Assembly: GCA_002309955.1 (NCBI GenBank)
Contig: DBXQ01000119.1
Location: 1,515 to 38,045 of the forward strand
Direction of reading: 5' to 3'
DNA length: 36,531 bases
From: Bacteroidales bacterium UBA1208
Lineage (GTDB): Bacteria; Bacteroidota; Bacteroidia; Bacteroidales; P3
Shown: in pieces, positions 30,934-36,531 of the stretch
Position numbering within the stretch: the first letter of the stretch is position 1
Layout: every line of letters begins with the position of its first letter
Translations under genes and position numbers: made by a program
The notes under the pieces: generated by a model
Told to the model about the DNA's origin: nothing
Databases searched by the model: none
The model's input: only the letters and a program-made list of their open reading frames with translations

Positions 30934-32790
30934 CTATTTACTGGAACCGGAGGTAACGTCACGCACCAAGCGTACGGCACCTGTAGCTAATCCTGAGGGT
31001 ATAGGAAGATCGAAGATATACTGGCCAGGAGTATATGTGAATGTAGGGTTGTTAAAAATGTCGTTAAAGTTAATATGTCGGTTTGTCTCTTCGTTGATAA
31101 CCCAGATATTGTTGGGATAGCCAAAAATATCGCTACCACCGTGTTCTACATCCTCTGTTATGCCGGATAAATTCGTGAACGCCATGCCATAGGCTTGATA
31201 TTCGTTCTCTACTAATCCATCTTGACCTTGGTATGGGGTACTTGACCAATAGAGGTTTGCATCTCTGATGATTACGTATATCATATGTCCTAAACCTGCT
31301 AAGAATCCAGTACTTTCAAACCAGTCTTCTTCGAGATCGGGGATAGTGTGGGAATAATACCATACAGGAACTACTTGACCATTGCGTGTTTCTGTTCCAT
31401 GTACTACAACTCCGGCAGCAGGCAGGAATACTGCTCCAGCAGACTGCATGGCAGCAGCTTCGGTTGCACTGTAGATGTTGGTGTTGTAGTAGTTGGGGTA
31501 GCTAAATCCTGGAGTGAATGTGCAACCAGCAGGGAGAGACCAACTGTCGGGAAGCAGTATCAACCCCTTTACACCAGCAACGGTGGCACCACCGAATTTA
31601 TTGGTAGCATCAGGACGTTGGAACATAAGATAGTTCCATTGATCGTTGGTCAGGGTGCGCCATCCACCTGACATGTTGTTACCCCATTCATAGAATGACG
31701 AGTATCCAGTGGTAGACGGGGTCAGGGAAGCCACTTGGGTTTCTCCCCAACTGAAAAGGTCTATCCAGTCGATGGTAGGTATTGTGCCAGTGAAATAGTT
31801 GTAGTTCAGTTCGCCAATCATGTCAATCTGGGTGAGTGCAAAACGCCAGGTGTTTTGGCTGGGACTGTATTGCAGGTTGCCGCGGGAGAATTCGACGTAC
31901 TGGCCGGGAGCGACAGAGAAGAGTCCATTGATGAAATTCAAGTCATTGCCGCTCAGCTCGATGGTGGTGTATTGGCTACGGATAATAGGAATAGTTACAC
32001 TTGCGGAGGATGTCAGTGAACAGAAACCGCCCTCGCTGTTGATCATATTAATGGTGAGGTTGTGATAGTCAGTGGCGGGAGGCAGATAGATGTAGAAATC
32101 GGCACCGTTGTCGATGGAGATGCCATTGCCTTCGCCGCACTGGAGGGTGACGGTGTTGGTACCGCTACCGTCTTCGGCGTATATGAGAGTGGGAACACCA
32201 ACGGAACTCCAATCCACATTGTTGTCAATGACGAAGAGACCGTTAATCACGCGGTCGGCGATGACGGAGATGGAGGTGATGTTCGTGTTGGGTTTCACAA
32301 GGTGGAGTTTGAGCAAGCCGAAAGCATTCTTGAAACGCAACTCACGTGTTTGCGATTCGGCATACATGGGGAATCCGCGCAGGGTGCCGTCGGTGGTCAC
32401 CTGGGTGGCAGGCAGACGGATACCGCCGGCAGTTAAGTCGACAATGTCGGCAGGATAGACGGCCATGTATTGGTAGGAACTGGCTTCGGGGTCTCCGACA
32501 TCAATATCCATACCAGTACCTGAGGCGTTAGGCTGGAAGATGAAAGTGGTGGTGGTGGAACCTCCTTCACGGGCGGTGTAGATGCCGAAGTAGGTCTGTT
32601 CGTTCATAATGAAAACTTGGTCACCGGCTTCCCATTTGAGGATGCTGCCGTCGAGGGCGGTTTTGGTTTTAGAGTCGTTGCATTGCTCGATGGTGGCGGT
32701 GAAGGTGCTGCCCGTAAGGTTGTCTTTTTGGCAGGAGGCAAAGAGTGCCGCAACCGCACAGAATGAAAGGATGGTATATATTTTCTTCAT
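30934..32790 (-). CDS. Fimbrillin/FISUMP-like lipoprotein (618 aa)
   Basis: A lipoprotein with a signal peptide and lipobox LFASC (cysteine about residue 20). Residues about 25-290 resemble the fimbrillin-like N-terminal domain (SKTKTALDGSILKWEAGDQVFIMN, with YPADIVDL further on). From about 290 a second domain opens SVAPGQYVEFSRGNLQYSPSQNTWRFA and contains W-x-DLFSWGE, YEWGNNMSGGWRTLTNDQW and GLILLPDSW, ending YWSSTPYQG ... GAVRLVRD. This is the FISUMP-like domain common in Bacteroidota surface lipoproteins. It should sit on the outer membrane; fimbria or adhesin roles are inferred. The same two-domain plan occurs in the 33140-34747 gene. It follows a 65-residue peptide gene by 15 bases. Confidence 0.8.
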   Translation of the reverse strand: MKKIYTILSFCAVAALFASCQKDNLTGSTFTATIEQCNDSKTKTALDGSILKWEAGDQVFIMNEQTYFGIYTAREGGSTTTTFIFQPNASGTGMDIDVGDPEASSYQYMAVYPADIVDLTAGGIRLPATQVTTDGTLRGFPMYAESQTRELRFKNAFGLLKLHLVKPNTNITSISVIADRVINGLFVIDNNVDWSSVGVPTLIYAEDGSGTNTVTLQCGEGNGISIDNGADFYIYLPPATDYHNLTINMINSEGGFCSLTSSASVTIPIIRSQYTTIELSGNDLNFINGLFSVAPGQYVEFSRGNLQYSPSQNTWRFALTQIDMIGELNYNYFTGTIPTIDWIDLFSWGETQVASLTPSTTGYSSFYEWGNNMSGGWRTLTNDQWNYLMFQRPDATNKFGGATVAGVKGLILLPDSWSLPAGCTFTPGFSYPNYYNTNIYSATEAAAMQSAGAVFLPAAGVVVHGTETRNGQVVPVWYYSHTIPDLEEDWFESTGFLAGLGHMIYVIIRDANLYWSSTPYQGQDGLVENEYQAYGMAFTNLSGITEDVEHGGSDIFGYPNNIWVINEETNRHINFNDIFNNPTFTYTPGQYIFDLPIPSGLATGAVRLVRDVTSGSSK

Positions 32791-32805
32791 GGCAGATGTT
32801 TTATT

Positions 32806-33003
32806 TTAGTTTGAATATGGGGTGAAAGAACTGCCGCTGAAGATGTTGCCAGAACTGGTCACTTCCTCGGTTCCGCGAAGGAGATTGTTATTGTCATCGT
32901 AGGTGTCGGAGGCAGCCTTCAAGTAGACTCCGCCGTTGAAGCCTTGCTCCACTTGGAAGGCTACGGTTTTGATGCATGGGGTTTTGTATGTCTCTTTTTC
33001 CAT
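32806..33003 (-). CDS. Small protein with YxTPxI...VExGFxG motif (65 aa)
   Basis: A 65-residue protein without a signal peptide. Its N-terminus, TYKTPCIKTVAFQVEQGFNG, aligns without gaps to that of the 34813-34989 peptide: Y-x-T-P-x-I-x6-V-E-x-G-F-x-G. The rest is polar and rich in Gly, Ser, Asn and Asp. The gene starts after an A-rich leader containing AAAAAACGAAA, also present before the other copy, and is followed 15 bases on by the 618-residue lipoprotein. Function unknown. It could be a conserved accessory peptide of the lipoprotein, a precursor peptide, or a regulator. Confidence 0.7.
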   Translation of the reverse strand: MEKETYKTPCIKTVAFQVEQGFNGGVYLKAASDTYDDNNNLLRGTEEVTSSGNIFSGSSFTPYSN

Positions 33004-33060
33004 GTTGTTTTTTCGTTTTTTATTGGATTTTTTTAATTGGATATTAATGGTTTATTGATT

Positions 33061-33110
33061 TTAAAAGAACAATTTTGCCCTCCTGATTAAGAGGGGGGCA
33101 AAACTGTTCC
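33061..33110 (-). terminator. Terminator after the 535-residue lipoprotein gene
   Basis: In minus-strand sense, GAACAGTTTTGCCCCCC TC pairs with GAGGGCAAAATTGTTC, followed by TTTTAAAA. It lies about 30 bases after the stop at 33140 and separates the two peptide-lipoprotein modules. Confidence 0.85.
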
Positions 33111-33139
33111 TATTGGTTTAATGTTTAATTAGCATTTGT

Positions 33140-34747
33140 TTAGTTGGCATACTGAACTAAGCGAACAGAGAGTTTGGCGGGTTTGTTACCGTTGTTGGTG
33201 GAAGACTGGTTGACTTTTCCATATTGGATGGAGGGGTTGCCAGATGCACCTTCGGGTATTTTCACATAGTAAGCCTGACGGTCGTTGTATTCGTTGCTTG
33301 TCCAGTAACCAGCAGTGCTCGATATGAAGCCCCATGACCAATTCTCAGCGGGCTGGTAGTCCATGCAACCACCGCTGGGCAGGAAGACAACACCATGTTT
33401 CTGGTAGTCGTTGACCCAGTTGGTGGAAGTGATAGAGGCGGGGAGAGATCCGCTGTAATCATCGGGAGCGATAATCAGACCGGGAACGCCATTGACGGAA
33501 CCGATTCTGCTTTTGCCGCTACGCATAGCATTGTTGGTGAGGTTGAGGAGGTAGCTCCACTGACCTTGGTTCATGGTGAACCAGGAACCAGTAGTGTGGG
33601 AATTGGCATTCAGACGGTCACCGTAGAAAGTACCCCAATCGTTGAAATCGTCGTAGGCGATGATAGCGCTGCCACCCACTGCAGTTGCATAGTTGTAACC
33701 GGGAATGGTGCCGGTGCCCCAGCCGAAGAGGTCAATCCAAGCGCCGTCGGTCTTAGGCCAAGCATAGGTGGCAAGTACCGTTCCGAAAAGGCCGGTGACA
33801 TTTCTGAAATCTCTATTGTTGGCTTGTTTGCGATCCCACTGGTTGAGGGCGAAGCGTGCGCAAACGGTACCGTCTTCGGTATACATTCTACCGTTGTTGC
33901 CACCGACGGGGCCGGCAACCCAGTCAGTAAAATAGGTGCTGGTGTTTTTATATTCAAAGTTACCAGGAGAGAAGAAGACCTTGCGGCTGGCGGATACGGA
34001 GAAGGCGTGAGCGCACTTGATGGGATAGAAGACACCTTTCTGCATTTCGACAGCGCGAGCCATGGCCTTGGTGAAGGTCTTGCCGACAATAGTCAACTGG
34101 TGGTTACCAGCAGGCAGAGGAATGTACATGACAGAAGCATAGCTGGGGTTGTTGATGGTGAGGGTCTTGTTGGCAGTGGTGGGAGCGGGAGCGGTGGCAA
34201 CCCAATCTTCGCCATTGTAAACATAGCTGAAATCACCATTGATGGCGGTGTTGGCAGAAGTGATGACAACTTGGTCGGGGATGGTAACGAACTCAAGTTT
34301 CAACAAGGTGCAGACGTTGGCGTAACGAATAGTGTGGATGACATTTGGACCCTGATATTCGCAAATACCAAGCAGCGTGGCCTTAAGGTCGTTAGCATTG
34401 TAAGTGTAGCTGTTGGGCATGGTGAGGGTGTAGCCGTTTTCACCGTTGAAAGTGCCATTGGTAGCGCGACCGGCATAGAGGGAGTAGAACATATTGTTCA
34501 CAGGAGGAACGGGTTCGTTTACAGCGATTGTGCCATTGGTCTGGACAGCGCAGGTGTTACTGTTGATCAGAACAGGATCGCCAGGAGCCCACAGGGTGGT
34601 ATTGCCCGAACCGAAAGTGGTTTTGTCTTCACCGGTGAATTCGGGGATGTCCAGTTTGAAGATTTGCTCTTTTTCGTTTTTACAACCAGTCATGAGCATG
34701 ACGGCGGCAAAAAGGATGATGGTTGATTTGCTTATTACTTTTCTCAT
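33140..34747 (-). CDS. Fimbrillin/FISUMP-like lipoprotein (535 aa)
   Basis: A lipoprotein with signal peptide (about 1-21) and lipobox LMTGC. The N-terminal half is a fimbrillin-like beta domain (NTTLWAPGDPVLINSNT, YSLYAGRATNGTF, VMYIPLPAGNHQLTI). The C-terminal half begins ASRKVFFSPGNFEYKNTSTY and contains CARFALNQWDRKQ, WIDLFGWGTG, WFTMNQGQWSYLLNL, VPGLIIAPDDYSG and ends LSVRLVQYAN. The layout is the same as in the 30934-32790 gene, including W-x-DLF-x-WG and the terminal RLV, so the two are ancient paralogues. The ATG at 34747 is used because the longer frame adds a non-conserved tail before the signal peptide. It follows the 58-residue peptide gene by 65 bases. Confidence 0.8.
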   Translation of the reverse strand: MRKVISKSTIILFAAVMLMTGCKNEKEQIFKLDIPEFTGEDKTTFGSGNTTLWAPGDPVLINSNTCAVQTNGTIAVNEPVPPVNNMFYSLYAGRATNGTFNGENGYTLTMPNSYTYNANDLKATLLGICEYQGPNVIHTIRYANVCTLLKLEFVTIPDQVVITSANTAINGDFSYVYNGEDWVATAPAPTTANKTLTINNPSYASVMYIPLPAGNHQLTIVGKTFTKAMARAVEMQKGVFYPIKCAHAFSVSASRKVFFSPGNFEYKNTSTYFTDWVAGPVGGNNGRMYTEDGTVCARFALNQWDRKQANNRDFRNVTGLFGTVLATYAWPKTDGAWIDLFGWGTGTIPGYNYATAVGGSAIIAYDDFNDWGTFYGDRLNANSHTTGSWFTMNQGQWSYLLNLTNNAMRSGKSRIGSVNGVPGLIIAPDDYSGSLPASITSTNWVNDYQKHGVVFLPSGGCMDYQPAENWSWGFISSTAGYWTSNEYNDRQAYYVKIPEGASGNPSIQYGKVNQSSTNNGNKPAKLSVRLVQYAN

Positions 34748-34812
34748 TTTTCGATTGAATAATTTAAGTTGTAAAGTTTTGATAAACGGTCTGGTTGGTT
34801 TCTGTTTGAAAA

Positions 34813-34989
34813 TCAAGTCCACCAATCGTCAGTGTTACCTGTGCTCCAGCCAGTCTCTCCACCTGCGTTGAAACCGCTAATGGGATCGGGATCGGGTTGA
34901 TCTTCTTGCGGACTACCAGCAAAACCTTTTTCGACTCTTGCATTCAGCACCTCGATAGCGGGGGTGTAATACATCTTTTTTTCTTTCAT
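34813..34989 (-). CDS. Small protein with YxTPxI...VExGFxG motif (58 aa)
   Basis: A 58-residue protein lacking a signal peptide. It begins MKEKKMYYTPAIEVLNARVE and continues KGFAGSPQ, sharing the Y-x-T-P-x-I-x6-V-E-x-G-F-x-G motif with the 32806-33003 peptide, then an acidic, Pro-, Gly- and Trp-containing tail ending DDWWT. The ATG at 34989 is chosen because the motif and the shared A-rich leader both point to it; the frame remains open upstream to 35169. It leads the operon with the 535-residue lipoprotein. A promoter TACTTTTG at 35143-35150 gives a leader of about 145 bases. Confidence 0.7.
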   Translation of the reverse strand: MKEKKMYYTPAIEVLNARVEKGFAGSPQEDQPDPDPISGFNAGGETGWSTGNTDDWWT

Positions 34990-35142
34990 TTCGTTTTTTA
35001 CTTTAATTTTTGGATTAATATTATTTTTTCGGAATATCGGAATAAATGTTTTTGTCGCCGTTTTTCTGGTGGGTTGGAGTTCAATAGGCAATGAAGTAAT
35101 GAAGTCGTTTTTTTGAAAGGCATAATTGCTCTTTTTCGGGTG

Positions 35143-35150
35143 CAAAAGTA
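35143..35150 (-). promoter_or_regulatory. Candidate promoter of the peptide-lipoprotein operon
   Basis: Minus-strand TACTTTTG, an exact TAnnTTTG match, giving a leader of about 145 bases to the 34989 ATG. The remainder of the 34990-35492 gap holds only inverted repeats (next entry). Confidence 0.55.
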
Positions 35151-35364
35151 CTCTGTTTTTTATTTCCATAAGATGTCCAAAATGGGCATATGTGATTATT
35201 GTAAACGGAGTGGATTAGAACCTCTTTGGTGGGAATTATGCCTCTAGTATGCCAATAATAAATGCTATCTTCTATAATGGTTTGGCAGGGTGGTGCGGGC
35301 TATGACAAGAAGGCATACCTTTGGAGTATGTTAAAATGATAATATAAAAGAGGATCAATCGGTG

Positions 35365-35442
35365 TTTTTTTCGATGCAGAATGTCGAAAAAAGGAGGATA
35401 TTTTTTGTTTTTTGGGTCTTGGGTGTTGCCTAAAAAACACCC
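35365..35442. repeat. Two inverted repeats downstream of XRE regulator
   Basis: TTTTTTCGA (from 35366) pairs with TCGAAAAAA (35384-35392), and GGGTGTT (35421-35427) with AACACCC (35436-35442). They follow the regulator's stop and probably include its terminator, although no clean U-tract is seen on the minus strand. Confidence 0.5.
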
Positions 35443-35492
35443 GCAGCGATGTCTAAAGAGAGTGGGCAGGATGGTCGGGGAAATGCTGGAGA

Positions 35493-35711
35493 CTATTGTT
35501 CCAAAAGGGCATCGGAGAAAAATTTGAAAAAGTCTGTTTCGAGGGCGATAGAGATGACGGTGAGTTGTTGGGTGTCAATAGACTGTTTGTTGAAAATCTT
35601 TTGCAGCGCACGGGGTGTAACACCTATTTTTTCAGCCAGCCAAGCATTGGTATGATTTTGCCGGCGCAACTCTTCGCGGATGAGGGAGCCGATGTGTAAA
35701 GACTTTTCCAT
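35493..35711 (-). CDS. Small XRE-type helix-turn-helix regulator
   Basis: A 72-residue DNA-binding protein, essentially one helix-turn-helix domain: HIGSLIREELRRQ, NHTNAWLAEKIGVTPRALQ (turn and recognition helix), KIFNKQSIDTQQLTVISIAL and the tail DFFKFFSDAL. It is a minimal Cro/C1-like regulator, frequent in Bacteroidota, with no sensing domain. A 14-bp palindrome TTATACTGGTATAA lies 7 bases upstream of the ATG, suggesting autoregulation. The possible promoter TATTTTTG at 35863-35870 gives a 150-base leader. It could control the adjacent peptide-lipoprotein operon, as inference. Confidence 0.82.
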   Translation of the reverse strand: MEKSLHIGSLIREELRRQNHTNAWLAEKIGVTPRALQKIFNKQSIDTQQLTVISIALETDFFKFFSDALLEQ

Positions 35712-35717
35712 TTGTAT

Positions 35718-35731
35718 TTATACTGGTATAA
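35718..35731. promoter_or_regulatory. 14-bp palindrome before XRE regulator
   Basis: TTATAC-TG-GTATAA, with perfect 6-bp arms, lies 7 bases upstream of the regulator's ATG. A likely operator for autorepression. The rest of the 35712-36060 gap shows the candidate -7 element at 35863-35870 and the EF-G terminator. Confidence 0.5.
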
Positions 35732-35983
35732 TAACGTTGCTTAATGGTGGATGAAAGTGTCGTAGATTATAGTGCGTAGTATGCGGGCATGGAGTAGGAT
35801 TGTTGTGCATTATTCAGTGAACCAATGACTATTGTTTTTAATTCGATGATATGTCAACACTGCAAAAATACATTTTTTTTTGAAATCACAAGAAATGTCC
35901 GATAATTTATCTTCCATATGATAGGCATGGATGTTGCTGTTGGGTTGGGTGAGTCTCATGTATATATGAAGTATATAAAGTAA

Positions 35984-36017
35984 AAGCCGGAAGTCTCGAG
36001 AGAGGGACTTCCGGCTT
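35984..36017 (-). terminator. EF-G gene terminator
   Basis: In minus-strand sense, AAGCCGGAAGTC and GACTTCCGGCTT are perfect 12-bp arms, followed by TTACTTTA. It lies 44 bases after the EF-G stop. Confidence 0.85.
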
Positions 36018-36060
36018 GGGGGTATATTTTGTAGCTTGATTGCCCAGTAAGGGCACTCGA

Positions 36061-36531
36061 TTACTCTTCCTCGGAGGCGGCTTCCTCGTAAGCTTTGAGG
36101 AGTGCCTGTTGTACGTCGGTGGGGACGAGTTCGTAGCTGCTGAAGGTCATGGTGAAGGTGCCACGGCCACTGGTGAGCGAGCTCAGAGCGGTGCAGTAAC
36201 GGTTCATCTCGGCCAACGGGGCTTTTGCTTTAAGGGTGGTGTACTTGCCTTCGGCATCCATGCCCATGACGATAGCGCGGCGACCCTGCAGGTCGGTCAT
36301 CACACCTCCCTGGCTTTCGGTCGGGACGGTGACAGCGACATCGTAGATGGGCTCCTTAATCTTGGGACCTGCCAGTTTGAAGGCTTCGCGGAAAGCGGTA
36401 CGGCCGGCAATTTTGAAAGCGGTCTCGTTGGAGTCTACGGGGTGCATTTTACCATCGTAGATGTTGACAACGATGTCACGTGCATAGGAGCCGGTCAGAG
36501 GACCTTGTTCCATCTTCTCCATGATACCCTT
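36061..36531 (-). CDS. fusA: Elongation factor G, C-terminal part (cut by window edge)
   Basis: The last 156 codons of an EF-G-type translocase; the frame runs off the right edge with KGIMEKMEQGP. Domain IV residues GSYARDIVVNIYDGKMHPVDSN and ETAFKIAGRTAFREAF are followed by domain V: KEPIYDVAVTVPTESQGGVM, LQGRRAIVMGMD, LAEMNRYCTALSSLTSGRGTFTM. The end SSYELVPTDVQQALL with an acidic tail is usual. The sequence is of the second, non-canonical EF-G class common in Bacteroidota rather than the rps-linked FusA, so paralogue assignment is open. The GTPase domain lies outside the window. Confidence 0.88.
   Translation of the reverse strand, partial: KGIMEKMEQGPLTGSYARDIVVNIYDGKMHPVDSNETAFKIAGRTAFREAFKLAGPKIKEPIYDVAVTVPTESQGGVMTDLQGRRAIVMGMDAEGKYTTLKAKAPLAEMNRYCTALSSLTSGRGTFTMTFSSYELVPTDVQQALLKAYEEAASEEE

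Noticed and set aside
32806..33003. Ribosomal peptide natural product precursor
   Set aside because: There is no double-Gly leader of the known Bacteroidales type and no modification or export gene beside it.

Overview
The window comes from a member of the Bacteroidota, most likely order Bacteroidales. The evidence is the TAnnTTTG form of the -7 promoter element in front of many genes, a C-terminal type IX secretion (T9SS) sorting domain, fimbrillin-like lipoproteins with a Bacteroidota-specific repeat domain, a BatA-type membrane protein and A-rich leaders with little Shine-Dalgarno sequence. Nearly all genes lie on the minus strand; only aroE, an acyltransferase and prfA are on plus. No rRNA, tRNA, CRISPR array or intact insertion sequence was seen. 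The genus cannot be fixed from the sequence.

Left end (1-6450), accessory and visibly AT-rich in its first 3 kb. It holds a translationally coupled pair (an SMC/DUF3696-type ATPase and a 324-residue partner), a small NTF2/SnoaL-like protein, a WYL-domain regulator and a DUF234-type ATPase. Two perfect 59-bp direct repeats, each with a TAnnTTTG promoter, sit before the ATPase pair and before the NTF2-like gene. A diverged copy sits before the WYL gene. This looks like a small regulon under one WYL regulator, an arrangement known for phage-defence loci, and it is the best candidate here for an undescribed system.

Middle (6450-23200), mostly housekeeping. It holds a secreted YD-like repeat protein followed by 37-bp tandem repeats, ettA, recJ, then a minus-strand run nth - BatA-like - ABC ATPase - ABC permease - outer-membrane protein. 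After these come a membrane-anchored EEP-fold hydrolase, aroE, a T9SS cargo protein, an acyltransferase and prfA. Many gaps hold a dispersed repeat built from AATGTGTTAATTCGTTAATG words, which supplies the stop codon and last residues of several genes.

Right part (23200-36531). A MITE-like 347-bp segment with perfect 16-bp inverted ends is followed by a seven-gene minus-strand operon. Its order is ECF sigma factor, small anti-sigma-like membrane protein, two coupled envelope proteins (one a lipoprotein), outer-membrane barrel, periplasmic propeller-like protein, and a 918-residue M48 metalloprotease with a barrel-like C-terminus. It reads as a self-regulated envelope module. Next come two copies of a module made of a 58-65 residue peptide with a shared N-terminal motif and a fimbrillin/FISUMP-like lipoprotein. 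The window ends with a small XRE-type regulator and the C-terminal part of elongation factor G, cut by the right edge.
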